A stretch of DNA of 64,000 nt from NCBI RefSeq assembly GCF_029626175.1, contig NZ_JARUBM010000002.1:1488001-1552000 (forward strand), read 5' to 3'. The notes beneath the pieces were generated by a model. That model was not told where the DNA came from. It saw only the letters and a program-made list of their open reading frames with translations, and searched no databases. This stretch comes from Micromonospora sp. WMMD1082. GTDB lineage: Bacteria; Actinomycetota; Actinomycetes; Mycobacteriales; Micromonosporaceae. Below, piece after piece: positions 8,190 through 16,916 of this stretch (positions within the stretch are counted from its first letter, which is position 1; every line of letters starts with the position of its first letter). A program made the translations under genes and the position numbers.

Positions 8190-9257
8190 TCAGGGTTGGC
8201 CGAGCGCCGCCCCGTGAGCGCGCATCCAGCCCTCCGGGTCCACCGGCCCGCCGTTGACATGAACCTCATAGTGCAGGTGAGGGCCGCTGGAGTGGCCGGT
8301 GGAACCGACCTCGCCGATCGGCTGCCCGGCGATCACCGGATCACCGACCTTCACGTACGGCTCGGTATGCATGTGGCAGTACCGCGTGGTGATCCCTCCC
8401 GGGTGCCCGATGTCCACGTACCAGCCGCAACCCTTCGTGAGATCGGGGTCCCCGTCGCGGCCACAGCCCCACTCGCCGCCGGTGCGGCTGTCGATGGCGT
8501 TGCACCGCACCCGCTGCACGGTGCCGGAGGCGGCGGCCACGATGGTGGTGTGCCGCCGGGCGCCGAGGTCGACCCCGTCGTGGCCGGGCCGTTCGCTGGT
8601 ACGGAACCCGGACACGACCAGCGCACGCACCGGCTGCGTCCAGCCCTGGGCGGAGACCTCGCTGCACGGGTTGATCCCGACGGTGGACAGGCCGAGCGCC
8701 GCACCGACGTGGCTGACCAGGCGTATCGCCTCGGCGGTGTGCTTGGCGTACGCGTCCGGGTACGCCGAACGCTGCACTTTCTGGGCTGCCTCGGTGAGCG
8801 GCATCTGTTGCCAGCCCTCGATCGTGACGAGCTTGTCGAAGAACTTGCCCGCCTGGTAGGCCGGATCGCGAAGCTGCTGCGGGGTGCCCCACCCCTGCGA
8901 CGGCCGTTGCTGGAACAGGCCGATCGAGTCGTCCGCGCCGCCGGACAGGTTCCGCAACGTCGACTCCTGCATGGCGGTCGCGGTGGCCACCACCCATCCC
9001 CACGGCGGCACGGCTTTGCTGTTGCCGACGGTGAGGATGATGGCCACGTTGCCGAGCTGCTCGGCATCCCAGCCCTCGACCGGCGGTATCGGTCCGCCCG
9101 GCGCGGCCGGTCTGGACGATGCCGGTGCGGTCGTCGCCGATGCCGCTGTGGTGGGGATGCAGGTCGTGCCGCCGCCGAAGATGGCGGCGCCGCCGAGCAG
9201 CGGGATGGCGATGATGGCGGCGAGGATCGCGACGATGAGGCTGATGAGCTTGCGCAT
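8190..9257 (-). CDS. Lytic transglycosylase-M23 peptidase fusion (VirB1-like)
   Basis: 355 residues. A membrane anchor or signal segment occupies about 4-28. A helical transglycosylase-like domain (about 60-190) has AMQEST with a candidate catalytic E98 and GLFQQRPSQGWG. The C-terminal M23 metallopeptidase domain (about 205-345) has zinc ligands H226 and D230 in GHDGVD, CHMH at 294-297 and GPHLHYEV with H329. Together these cut both glycan and peptide bonds of peptidoglycan, so it probably opens the wall for the conjugation channel. AAGGAGG precedes the ATG at 9257. It lies in the transfer region but apart from the main secretion operon. Confidence 0.88.
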   Translation of the reverse strand: MRKLISLIVAILAAIIAIPLLGGAAIFGGGTTCIPTTAASATTAPASSRPAAPGGPIPPVEGWDAEQLGNVAIILTVGNSKAVPPWGWVVATATAMQESTLRNLSGGADDSIGLFQQRPSQGWGTPQQLRDPAYQAGKFFDKLVTIEGWQQMPLTEAAQKVQRSAYPDAYAKHTAEAIRLVSHVGAALGLSTVGINPCSEVSAQGWTQPVRALVVSGFRTSERPGHDGVDLGARRHTTIVAAASGTVQRVRCNAIDSRTGGEWGCGRDGDPDLTKGCGWYVDIGHPGGITTRYCHMHTEPYVKVGDPVIAGQPIGEVGSTGHSSGPHLHYEVHVNGGPVDPEGWMRAHGAALGQP

Positions 9258-9296
9258 GGCGGCGCCTCCTTCCGGGGCGTGAAGCGGAAAAAGGCC

Positions 9297-9325
9297 GGTG
9301 GGCCGCCCTCACGGGGCGGCCCACC
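9297..9325 (-). repeat. 12-bp hairpin before the M23 gene
   Basis: GGTGGGCCGCCC at 9297-9308 pairs with 9314-9325, between the winged-helix gene and the M23 gene. It ends 40 bases before the start at 9257. AAAAA follows on the far side on the plus strand only. Confidence 0.65.
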
Positions 9326-9355
9326 GACCTTGGGTGAACTGGTGGCGCGGTGCAG

Positions 9356-10390
9356 CTATCCGGCGTTGTCCGGCTGCTGCTCGGTGCTGCCGTCCGGCTG
9401 CCCGGCCTCCTGCTGGCTCGCCGCGTCGTCGCTGCCGGTCTCGCCGTTGGTGTCGGTCTCGCCGTTGGTGTCGGTGGCGGCGTCGGGCTGCGCGGTGTCG
9501 ATGAGCTTGTAGCGCTCGGGGTCGTCACCGATCAGTTCGGCCTTGCCCTCCTTGGCGAACTTGCGCATCGCGTTGGTCATCGCGCCGGGGCTGCGGCCGG
9601 GGATGTGGATGGCCAGGCGGCCACCGGTCCAGCCGACGATGCCCGCGAAGGCGGGCAGCGGCTGCTCCCGCATCACCTTGGCGACCATGTCCTCCAACTC
9701 GCCGGGGCGCAGCTTCGGCAGGCCGTTGGACAGGATGATCGGCTCGCCGGGCTCGCCGCGCCGGGCCTGCGGCATGTCCTTGCGGCACTTGCCGCAGTAG
9801 GCGGGGGTCTTCTGCCAGCAGCACTCGCATATCTTCGGCATCTGGGCCTGGCAGCCGCGGCACAGCTTCGGCGGTTCCGCCTCGGCCGGCTTCTGCTCGC
9901 CGTCCTGCTCGGCGTCCCCGTCCGATGTGACCTCGCCGTCGGCTGGTGCGTCGGTGGCCGGGCCGGCGTCCGTGGAGCTGTCGTCGGTGACCGGCTTGTC
10001 GGTGACCGGCTGCGGGTCCTGCGGCTGCTGCGGCGAGTCGCCCGACGGTGCCGGGTCGGTCGCCTGGTCCGGTGTCGTGGCGTCGGCCTCGGCCGGGCCG
10101 GCGACCTCGGTGTCCGGCTCGGTGCCATCGCCGTCGTCGGTCGCCTCGGGCTGGGTGGTCTCGTCGGCGGCGGGTGCCGGGTCGGCGAGCTGCCAGCGGG
10201 CCGGGGCGCCGTCGGCGGGGTCGCCGCCGTCGTCGACCTTGACGATCAGGTCGGCCTTGGCCAGGACGTTGATGGCCTTGTCGGTGGTCGAGCGGCTCAG
10301 GCTGGTGCGCTCGGCGAGTTCGTGCACGTTGCCGGGGCCGGTCTTCAGCGCGTCGAGCGTTCGCTGCGCGCTGGGTGTGAGCTTGTCCAT
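9356..10390 (-). CDS. Winged-helix protein with acidic linker and zinc cluster
   Basis: 344 residues. A MarR-like winged helix occupies residues 1-70 (LSRSTTDKAINVLAKADLI is the recognition region). A low-complexity acidic Pro/Asp/Thr linker spans about 70-170. A Cys cluster follows: C177, C180, C188, C190, C191, C199 and C202. A second compact domain (about 215-310) includes AGIVGWTGGRLAIHIPGRS, followed by an acidic repeat-bearing tail (TDTNGE twice). DNA binding by the winged helix is likely; the rest is unknown. The gene stands between the sigma factor and the M23 gene, with hairpins on both sides. Confidence 0.7.
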   Translation of the reverse strand: MDKLTPSAQRTLDALKTGPGNVHELAERTSLSRSTTDKAINVLAKADLIVKVDDGGDPADGAPARWQLADPAPAADETTQPEATDDGDGTEPDTEVAGPAEADATTPDQATDPAPSGDSPQQPQDPQPVTDKPVTDDSSTDAGPATDAPADGEVTSDGDAEQDGEQKPAEAEPPKLCRGCQAQMPKICECCWQKTPAYCGKCRKDMPQARRGEPGEPIILSNGLPKLRPGELEDMVAKVMREQPLPAFAGIVGWTGGRLAIHIPGRSPGAMTNAMRKFAKEGKAELIGDDPERYKLIDTAQPDAATDTNGETDTNGETGSDDAASQQEAGQPDGSTEQQPDNAG

Positions 10391-10428
10391 TGCGGACAGT
10401 TCCCTTCTTGGGTTGATGGATAGGGCAA

Positions 10429-10456
10429 AGCCCGACCCCGGGTTCGAGGTCGGGCT
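10429..10456 (-). repeat. Hairpin before the winged-helix gene
   Basis: AGCCCGACC at 10429-10437 pairs with 10448-10456, 39 bases before the ATG at 10390 and just after the sigma factor stop at 10474. Confidence 0.6.
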
Positions 10457-10473
10457 CGTCTATGGGTGCCGCC

Positions 10474-11139
10474 TTATCGGGCGGCGGTGGCGCCGGCCTG
10501 CGCGGTCTGCCGTTCGGCGACCGGCACGGGGGCTTCGGCGGCTGGGGTGAACTGGTGGTGCAGCCGGCGCAGGGCGGCGCGTTCGAGATGCCGGACCGCG
10601 TTGACGGTTCGGCCCATCGCCTTCGCGGTGGCGTCGCGGGGGTAGCCGTCGATGTGCCGGAGTTGGATGGCTTGGCGCTGGCCTGGGGTGAGCCGGGCCA
10701 GCGCGTGCACGAACGTCATCCGCGTTACGGCCTCGGACACAGTCGGCGTGGTCGAACCGATGAGGTCGGGGACCGGGTTGGTCTGCTGGTCTTCGCCGAC
10801 GGTGTATGCCGCGCGGATGTAGCGCCGGTTCGACCAGCCGTGCCGAGTCACCGCACGGGCCGCGAGCCGCAGCATGGAGCCGATCGGGTCGTCGCCGATG
10901 AGGGTCGGCTCGGCCAGCGCGAAGCAGTACGCGTCGTGGACGAGGTCCCCAACGGCGTCGCGGTCGCGGTCGCGCATGCGCACCGCGACGTAACGCGTCA
11001 CGGCGTCCAGGGTGAGCTGGTACAGCTCCGCGAACGCGGCCCGGTCGCCGCAGCGGGTCCGTTCGACGAGGCCGGCATCGAAGGTGGCGCCGCGTCGGCG
11101 GCGGTCGATCACTGTGGGCCGGTGCGGTGGTGTGGCCAT
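10474..11139 (-). CDS. ECF-type RNA polymerase sigma factor
   Basis: 221 residues. Region 2 lies near 25-95 (GDRAAFAELYQLTLDAVTRY, DLVHDAYCFAL). Region 4 lies near 145-200: ALARLTPGQRQAIQLRHIDG, then ATAKAMGRTVNAVRHLERAA as the helix-turn-helix. The ATG at 11139 is preceded by AAGGGAG. The order and length match ECF sigma-70 factors. It may drive transcription of transfer genes. No anti-sigma gene is adjacent, so control is unclear. A hairpin at 11171-11200 lies 32 bases upstream. Confidence 0.85.
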   Translation of the reverse strand: MATPPHRPTVIDRRRRGATFDAGLVERTRCGDRAAFAELYQLTLDAVTRYVAVRMRDRDRDAVGDLVHDAYCFALAEPTLIGDDPIGSMLRLAARAVTRHGWSNRRYIRAAYTVGEDQQTNPVPDLIGSTTPTVSEAVTRMTFVHALARLTPGQRQAIQLRHIDGYPRDATAKAMGRTVNAVRHLERAALRRLHHQFTPAAEAPVPVAERQTAQAGATAAR

Positions 11140-11170
11140 GGCAGAGGGACTCCCTTCAGCGGTGGGCAAT

Positions 11171-11200
11171 CCCGGGCATGGCCGTGCGGCCACGCCCGGG
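11171..11200 (-). repeat. Hairpin before the sigma factor gene
   Basis: CCCGGGCATGGCCG at 11171-11184 pairs with 11187-11200 with one G-U type mismatch, in the spacer before the ATG at 11139. Confidence 0.6.
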
Positions 11201-11287
11201 GGTGCGCGCGGTGGCGCGGGTTGGCCGGGCGTCGGCCGTGGTTCAGCGATGCATCAGCGGTCTGGGGTGATCGAGCGGTGCCACTGG

Positions 11288-12031
11288 TCAGGCGACCAGC
11301 GCGGCCTGCTCGGCGGCGGTGAGTTCGGCCGGCGTGCGGCCGTGCCATTGCTCGGAGTCTCGTAGCGCCCACCAGCGCAGCAGGGCTCGGCAGGCGGCGG
11401 CCTCGGTGTCGGCCGGCGGCAGCGGGTAGACCAGGTGCGGGCAGGTGGCCCGGTGCTCGGGGTGGGTGAAGGCGGTGGCCTGCCAGCCGGCGCTGCCGTG
11501 CCAGATGCCGCCGACGAGGACGCCGTAGGTGGACAGGCCGTGTACCTCGGCGGCGACCTGGTCCGGTGCGACGAACCAGCCGAGTCCGGTCTCGTCGGAG
11601 CTGAGCGCGACCATGCCCTTGCTCGGGTCGTACGGCTGGACCAGCAGGTGCCGTGCGCGAGGGTCGCGGGTGGTGTGCCGGTACCGGCGCCACATCCCGT
11701 ACAGCTTCAGCAGCGTCTCGCGTTGGGTGTCGAAGCGTTCCAGTTGCTGCACGAGGCGGACCGTGTCGCTGTCCAGCGAGTGCGGGTAGATGGTGGCCAG
11801 GTCGGTGATGGTGCTGGTGTGCCGACGGCACAGCTCGCCGACGTGGGCCAGTAGGCGGGTCAGCAGGTCGGTGGTGGTGTTGAAGTCGTGTGCGGCGCGG
11901 TGCAGCTCGACCGCGATGTGGGCGATCGGGTCGCCGTGGTCGGTGTCGCCGGTGTCGTGGCGCCACAGGGGTTCGGTCAGGGCGTCGTTGGTGGCGACCG
12001 CGATAGCGGTCAGCGCGGGGTCGTATGGCAC
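11288..12031 (-). CDS. Hypothetical protein
   Basis: 247 residues from a GTG at 12031, which has GAGGAGA nine bases upstream. The N-terminal half is helical (HIAVELHRAAHDFNTTTDLL, then QQLERFDTQRETLLKLYGMW). The C-terminal half has strands including GWFVAPDQVAAEVHGLSTYG and YGVLVGGIWHGSAGW, then a Cys-containing HRATCPHLVYPL. No known domain is recognised. It is preceded by a hairpin and by the second copy of a shared promoter-like site. Confidence 0.65.
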   Translation of the reverse strand: MPYDPALTAIAVATNDALTEPLWRHDTGDTDHGDPIAHIAVELHRAAHDFNTTTDLLTRLLAHVGELCRRHTSTITDLATIYPHSLDSDTVRLVQQLERFDTQRETLLKLYGMWRRYRHTTRDPRARHLLVQPYDPSKGMVALSSDETGLGWFVAPDQVAAEVHGLSTYGVLVGGIWHGSAGWQATAFTHPEHRATCPHLVYPLPPADTEAAACRALLRWWALRDSEQWHGRTPAELTAAEQAALVA

Positions 12032-12054
12032 GGTGTGGGGTCTCCTCACGGGCG

Positions 12055-12081
12055 TTCGGGCCGCCCCGACGGGCGGCCGAA
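12055..12081 (-). repeat. Hairpin 24 bases before the GTG at 12031
   Basis: TTCGGGCCGCCC at 12055-12066 pairs with GGGCGGCCGAA at 12071-12081, with one bulged base. It would lie in the 5' leader of the transcript made from the promoter-like site at 12110-12138. Confidence 0.6.
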
Positions 12082-12109
12082 ATGGGCCACCCGGCATGGG
12101 CCGGGGCGT

Positions 12110-12138
12110 ATCGCCGCTCCATCCGCACGCCTGGTCAA
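12110..12138 (-). promoter_or_regulatory. Promoter-like site, copy 2
   Basis: On the minus strand TTGACC (12138-12133), 17 bases, then GGCGAT (12115-12110). It matches the copy at 7811-7839 in both boxes and in GGATGGAGC within the spacer. The predicted leader to the GTG at 12031 is about 72 bases and would contain the hairpin at 12055-12081. Confidence 0.5.
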
Positions 12139-12223
12139 GGCGCGGTGGAGGACTCGAACGGCGAACAACCGGCCGCCAAAGGGCGACCGGCTGTCCTCAC
12201 AGGAGAGTTGATGGATGGATGGG

Positions 12224-12940
12224 TTAGGGCTGTGCTGCGACCGTGACGGCGAGGATCTGGTGGCTGCGGCGCAGCTTGTTCAGATACGCGCCGGCCTCGG
12301 CCAGGAAACGCAGCTTGTCCGCCAGCGACGGCGAGGCGGGCTCGATGAGCCGGCCGTCGTCGGTGACGACCGCGTCTCCGGTGATGGCCTGCTGCCAGTG
12401 CACGACCGTGTAGGTCGCTTCTCCCGCCTGGTAGGCGTCCAGTTCGTACGGGTTGAGTTCGACCTTGGACATCGGGTGGGAGTTGAACGACAGCATCGCC
12501 AGCACGCGGGGCTGTTCCTCGAACCGGCGGCGGGCCTCCTCCAAGGTGACCTTGGTGGGGTTGGCCTTGTGCTGGGCGAGGTAGTCACCCCAGGTCTTGG
12601 CGACCGCAGTGTTGCGGACCACCTGAGCCCAGGTGCGCCACCGGTAGACGGCGGCCGTGTTGGCTGCGGTGACCGCTGCGGTCAGGTCGAGTCGGCTCTT
12701 GCGGCCACCGGCGGCCCAGACGACCGCGCCGAAGCGGCGGGTCACCTGAACGAGGTGGCGAGCCGACCACCGGCTGACCCAGCCGATGAGGCGGGGCCGG
12801 CGGACCGGGTACATGGTGCGTGGAGTGCCAGCCGGCAGGTTGTGCCAGTCGAGGATCTCCGAGGCGGAGAACCAGTCGATGGTGGTGTCGGCGGGCATGC
12901 AGACGATGACGGTACGAGCGGTGCTGGTGTTGGTGGACAC
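12224..12940 (-). CDS. Hypothetical protein
   Basis: 238 residues from the GTG at 12940, which has AAGGGAG nine bases upstream; that site lies in a small AAGGG/CCCTT hairpin. The N-terminal half is basic and tryptophan-rich (WHNLPAGTPRTMYPVRRPRL, RLIGWVSRWSARHLVQVTRR). The C-terminal half is helical with charged segments (KVTLEEARRRFEEQPRVLAM). No family is recognised. It lies next to the replication-relaxation gene and the repeat region at 12941-13272, so a role in replication or transfer is possible but unproven. Confidence 0.6.
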   Translation of the reverse strand: MSTNTSTARTVIVCMPADTTIDWFSASEILDWHNLPAGTPRTMYPVRRPRLIGWVSRWSARHLVQVTRRFGAVVWAAGGRKSRLDLTAAVTAANTAAVYRWRTWAQVVRNTAVAKTWGDYLAQHKANPTKVTLEEARRRFEEQPRVLAMLSFNSHPMSKVELNPYELDAYQAGEATYTVVHWQQAITGDAVVTDDGRLIEPASPSLADKLRFLAEAGAYLNKLRRSHQILAVTVAAQP

Positions 12941-13272
12941 GGCAGGGTGCTCCCTTCGCAAGGGTCTTGCGGACAGGTGGGATTGACACCGGTGCCGTCG
13001 CCAGACGGACTGCTGTGGACAACGCCGAGGCGAACACCAGCCGACCCGAGAACGGGTGGGCTGAAGATGTGTTCGCGCGGGCGCGCGAGTCGAAGGTGGC
13101 GACGAACGGTGCTGGAACAAATAGATGTGCTTGGCACCGTAGCTTCGCCACCTGACAGGCCAGGCCCCGCAGGAAATCTCCGGCGGGGCTGTGACCTGCG
13201 GTGTTAGGAATCGGGCCGCCGGCTGACCGGTCCTGTCAGGTCCGGTCAGGTGCCCGCAGGCCCGTTGTCAGG
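12941..13272. other. 332-base spacer with GTCAGGT repeats and hairpin
   Basis: The spacer has two GTCAGGT copies exactly 10 bases apart (13235 and 13245), another at 13267, the inverse form CCTGACAGG at 13151, and a 7-bp hairpin GCCCCGC/GCGGGGC at 13164-13189. No gene is present. It lies beside the replication-relaxation gene, so it is a candidate replication, transfer or operator region. Confidence 0.5.
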
Positions 13273-14151
13273 TCAGGCCGCGAGGTCGGCCTGACCGGTC
13301 AGGTCGAGCTGTCCGCCGACCCAGTTGGGGTTCTCCGCGACGTTGCGGCCGTGCTCGCTGGGCAGGTCCGGCAGCGAGATCCGCTGCCAGCCGTCGATCG
13401 GCAGCCACACCGCCCCGGCGGGGTCCATCTGGTGGGTGGCGGTGGCCACCGGCACCTGCGGCAGCCGCCGGCGCAGCTCCTGCTGAAGGTGCGACTCCCG
13501 CTCGGCGCCCGGCAGCCAGAACAGCACCGGGTACCGCGGGCCGCCGGAGGCGACCAGCCGTTCGTACGCCTCCAACTTGCCAATGACGCGGGTCAATGGC
13601 TCGGTGCCCCGGTCGGTCTCCAGGAACCAGCCGACCGTGCGCCCGTGCTCGGTCCACAGCCCGTGCCCGTCCGGGCGGATGCGCATGAACCTCGTGGTGG
13701 CGGTCCGCTCGGACCACCACCGGTCCAGCCGCACCCGGGAGTCGATGCGGGCGGTGAACGCCAGCCGGACGAAGAACTCGTTCGTCGCGAGCAGGTGCGG
13801 CAGGCGCGGGCTGGCGGCCAGCCGGTTGACCTGCTCGCGGTGGGCGCGCACGGTCGGTGCCGGGCGGCCGGTGGCTCCGGCCATGAACCGGGCGCCGTGC
13901 AGGCCCAGAACCCAGTGCCACGGCTCGGACCCGCCGTAGAGGCGGGCGAACCGGAACCGGTCCAGCAGGCCGAGCTGGTGCAGCTCGTACAGCCGGATCT
14001 GACAGGTGCGCAGCGCCCGGTAGTGCAGGCGGTGGACCTGATCGGTGGTCAGGACCGAGTGCTCGTCCAGCAGGGCGAGCAGATCCCGGTCACGGGGGGT
14101 CAGACGGTGGTAGAGGGCCAGCGGATTGTTGGCCGATGCGGATGGAGCCAT
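13273..14151 (-). CDS. Replication-relaxation family protein
   Basis: 292 residues. The N-terminal winged helix (about 12-75: LTPRDRDLLALLDEHSVLTT, QVHRLHYRALRTCQIRLYEL) and the following domain with RIRPDGHGLWTEHG and FLETDRGTEPLTRVIGKLEAY match the replication-relaxation family found on actinobacterial plasmids and conjugative elements. Such proteins are thought to act in plasmid DNA processing. The ATG at 14151 has GAGGGG upstream. It is downstream of the secretion operon, separated by a spacer with several inverted repeats. Confidence 0.85.
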   Translation of the reverse strand: MAPSASANNPLALYHRLTPRDRDLLALLDEHSVLTTDQVHRLHYRALRTCQIRLYELHQLGLLDRFRFARLYGGSEPWHWVLGLHGARFMAGATGRPAPTVRAHREQVNRLAASPRLPHLLATNEFFVRLAFTARIDSRVRLDRWWSERTATTRFMRIRPDGHGLWTEHGRTVGWFLETDRGTEPLTRVIGKLEAYERLVASGGPRYPVLFWLPGAERESHLQQELRRRLPQVPVATATHQMDPAGAVWLPIDGWQRISLPDLPSEHGRNVAENPNWVGGQLDLTGQADLAA

Positions 14152-14180
14152 AGGCAGTCACCCCTCAGAGGTAGAGAGAT

Positions 14181-14236
14181 ACTCCCGGTACGGGAGTCTG
14201 GACAGGTGGATCTTGCGGACCGGTTGACCGGTCCGC
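14181..14236 (-). repeat. Two adjacent hairpins before the replication-relaxation gene
   Basis: ACTCCCG-GTA-CGGGAGT lies at 14181-14197, 29 bases before the start. GCGGACCGG-TTGA-CCGGTCCGC lies at 14215-14236. Further imperfect pairing of GCTCGTT/AACGAGC around 14270-14310 could end the secretion operon transcript. Confidence 0.6.
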
Positions 14237-14396
14237 TGGTGGACGGCCTGACAGCCGCCCAGCTCATGGCTCGTTCGGGCCTCGTTTCGCAAACGCCCCC
14301 AAACGAGCGACCAGCCGAGAACCCCGCCGAGCAGCCGGACGAGGACCACCAGACACCCGCTGGAGGTCCTCGCTGCTGCGGTTCAGTGGCTTCGGT

Positions 14397-16916
14397 TCAG
14401 GACTGTGGTGGGTTGGTGCGCCGGTGCAGCGACTTGCGGGCGACCTGCTGCATGGCGGTCTCCTCGGTGGGCCGGGCGTGCGCCGCGGCCACACTTTGTC
14501 GGATCGCGGTGGCCTCACCGACCGGCTCCACCGGCGGGTTGGTGGTGAACGTGAACGCCGGCATTTCCCGGTTGGCGACCAGCAGCCGGGCGGAGGCGGT
14601 GTACACGTCCAGATGTGCGAGGTCGTGGTCGTCCAGCTCCGGCCTGGTGTGCTTGGACAGCTCCCGGGCGTCGTTCGGGTCGACGTTGAAGAAGATCTTC
14701 GACCGGGCGTTCGCGGAGACCGCGTCAGCGGTCTCCTTCGGCAACTGGGCCAGGTTCTGATGCGCGAGCACCAGGCCCAACCTGAATCCCCGGGCCTCGG
14801 CGAGCATGTCGTCCACCGAACCCGGCAAATTAAGAAAATTTTGACATTCATCAATATATAGGGTGGCGTCTCGGCGTTCGTCCTCGCTCTGTCCGGCGCG
14901 GGCGATGGCGGCCTGCCAGACCCGGGCCACGATCAGCGAGCCAAGAATCCGGGCGGTCTCCTCACCGAGCACCCCCTTGGGCAGCCGGCACAACAACAGC
15001 CCGCCGTCAAGGATCTTCGACATCTGAAACGACGTGTGCGCGGTGCCGATGACGTTCTTGACGAAATCCCGCAGCAGGAACGCCCGCAACCTCGCGAGGA
15101 CGGGGCCGATGACCTGGGCGCGTTGGCCCTCGTTCATCGAGTCGTACCAGTTCCAGAACCCGCCCAGGCCCTCGGGGTCGGACAGGTCGTAGACGAACCG
15201 GCCCCGAAACTGCCGGTCGTTGAGCAGCGGCGGCACCAACGCCAACGTCGGGTTGGCGTGACGCATCAGCGTCAGGCAGGACACCCGCAACGTGTCGTCG
15301 ATGCGCGGCCCCCAGTGCCGCTGGAAAATCTTGGAGAAGACGCCGACGAGGTTGTCCACCGCCAGGTGCGCGTCCCCGCCGTCATCGAGCGGGTTGAAAC
15401 AGGCCGGGTTGTCCTGCTCCGGGTCGATGATCGCGATCCGGTCCGCGTACTCGGCGGGCAACCGGTCCAGAATGTCCAGGACGAGGTCGCCGCGCGGGTC
15501 GATGACCACCGTCCCGCGTCGGGCGTGCACATCGGACAGGATCATGTTGAGCAGCAGCGTGGACTTCCCGACCCCGGTCTTGCCGATCAGGTGCACGTGT
15601 TGGCGGGCGTCGACCACGTTCAGCCCGACCGAGTGCCCACCGATCTGCGAGCGGCCGAGCACCTTCACGCCGCGTCCGCCGGACGGGATGGCCGCGGGCG
15701 ACGGCATCGCCTTCGCCCGCGCCCGGTCGAGGCCGGGCACGGCGAGGTCCTGCGGCAGGGCCGCGAGGACCGCGAGCTCTTCCACCGTGGCCAGGAACCC
15801 GCGCAGCAGCCGCCGGGAGGCGAGCACGCTGACCGGTGCGGCCATCTTCATCCGCCGCAGCCGATTCGGGCGGGTGTAGGTGGCCGCCGCCGACGCGAAC
15901 GTGTGCCCGAGCCCGGCCAGCCGCGCCCGCATCTGCCTGCGCCGCTCGTCGTCGCGCCACTTCTCCTCCTTGGTCCGCTTGTCCGGCTTTTTGCGCTCGC
16001 CGCCCGTCGTGTTGTTCGCGCTGGCGGTGTCGTCATCGACGGCGACGCCGTAGCGGATGGCGATCTCGAAGTGCGGCACCCGCACCGCCTTGTCCACCAC
16101 CGCATGCTGATGCGCCTCAGCCACCGGATCCCGGCCCTCCGGGCGGGATCCTCCGCGCGTGGTTGTGCTGCGTCGAGACGGTCCGGGGAGGAACACTTCG
16201 AGCAGCCACAGGATCGGCTCGATCGCGAGGCGGGCCATGCTGTTGACCGCCTTGTTCGCCACGTCGCCGCCGGGGGTGCCGGCGGGTTTCGCGGCCGTGC
16301 GGCGGGCTCGGCGGACCCGCCGGGCCGAGGCGGGCCGGGCCAGGATCTGCACGCAGGCGTGTTCCCGATGCCGGACCCCGGCTCCGGCGGACAGCAGCGC
16401 CCGCAACGGGTCGGCCTCGTGCTCGGTGCGCAGCGGCAGCACGTCGGTCTCCTGCGGCCACAACGCCCCACCGGCCTGCTCGGCCACGGCGGCCGGGATC
16501 GGTGGCCCGGCGGTCTCGTCGACCGCGACGGTGCAGGCGGGCCACGCCGCCCGTACCGCGCTCTCGGCCGCCCCGGGCGGTATCGTGCCGGGCACCCACA
16601 GCCGGATGTTCAGGGTGCGGCCGGTCCAGGTGTACTCCCACGCCACATGCGGGGTGCCGTACAGCCGGCGCCGCCACACCGACGGCGTGAGCACCCCGGT
16701 CATCGTGGACCACAGCGCGGCAGCGGAGTGCTCATCGACCTCGGGTGGCGCGGCGATCGTCACCCATCGGGCGCCCTCGACGAGGCGGCGGTGCCGCCAC
16801 GCGAGGAGCTGGTCGCGGCCGAACACGTACCCGACCAGAACGAGCGCCGCCGGGACGGCCAGCCACGGCCGCGCCGTCACCCACGACACCCAGGACTCCC
16901 ACGGCTGGCTGGTCAT
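14397..16916 (-). CDS. Type IV coupling-protein-like ATPase (TraD/VirD4, HerA-type)
   Basis: 839 residues. An N-terminal membrane helix (about 17-33) is followed by a long variable region. The motor domain has Walker A IGKTGVGKST near residue 444 and Walker B LYIDECQNF near 685. FHQMSK-type and DPRGDLVLDIL segments between them are typical of coupling ATPases that feed DNA to the channel. The ATG overlaps the VirB4 stop by 4 bases. A short run of about 12 AT-rich codons at 14828-14865 covers Walker B and stands out from the GC-rich codon use around it. Confidence 0.88.
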   Translation of the reverse strand: MTSQPWESWVSWVTARPWLAVPAALVLVGYVFGRDQLLAWRHRRLVEGARWVTIAAPPEVDEHSAAALWSTMTGVLTPSVWRRRLYGTPHVAWEYTWTGRTLNIRLWVPGTIPPGAAESAVRAAWPACTVAVDETAGPPIPAAVAEQAGGALWPQETDVLPLRTEHEADPLRALLSAGAGVRHREHACVQILARPASARRVRRARRTAAKPAGTPGGDVANKAVNSMARLAIEPILWLLEVFLPGPSRRSTTTRGGSRPEGRDPVAEAHQHAVVDKAVRVPHFEIAIRYGVAVDDDTASANNTTGGERKKPDKRTKEEKWRDDERRRQMRARLAGLGHTFASAAATYTRPNRLRRMKMAAPVSVLASRRLLRGFLATVEELAVLAALPQDLAVPGLDRARAKAMPSPAAIPSGGRGVKVLGRSQIGGHSVGLNVVDARQHVHLIGKTGVGKSTLLLNMILSDVHARRGTVVIDPRGDLVLDILDRLPAEYADRIAIIDPEQDNPACFNPLDDGGDAHLAVDNLVGVFSKIFQRHWGPRIDDTLRVSCLTLMRHANPTLALVPPLLNDRQFRGRFVYDLSDPEGLGGFWNWYDSMNEGQRAQVIGPVLARLRAFLLRDFVKNVIGTAHTSFQMSKILDGGLLLCRLPKGVLGEETARILGSLIVARVWQAAIARAGQSEDERRDATLYIDECQNFLNLPGSVDDMLAEARGFRLGLVLAHQNLAQLPKETADAVSANARSKIFFNVDPNDARELSKHTRPELDDHDLAHLDVYTASARLLVANREMPAFTFTTNPPVEPVGEATAIRQSVAAAHARPTEETAMQQVARKSLHRRTNPPQS

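Noticed and set aside
14138..14150. GCGGATGGAGC matching the spacer of the shared promoter-like sites
   Set aside because: It is in the opposite orientation inside the start of the replication-relaxation gene and lacks the -35 and -10 boxes.
14836..14862. Plus-strand TTGACA and TATATA in the coupling ATPase
   Set aside because: The boxes are only 8 bases apart, too close for a promoter in that orientation.
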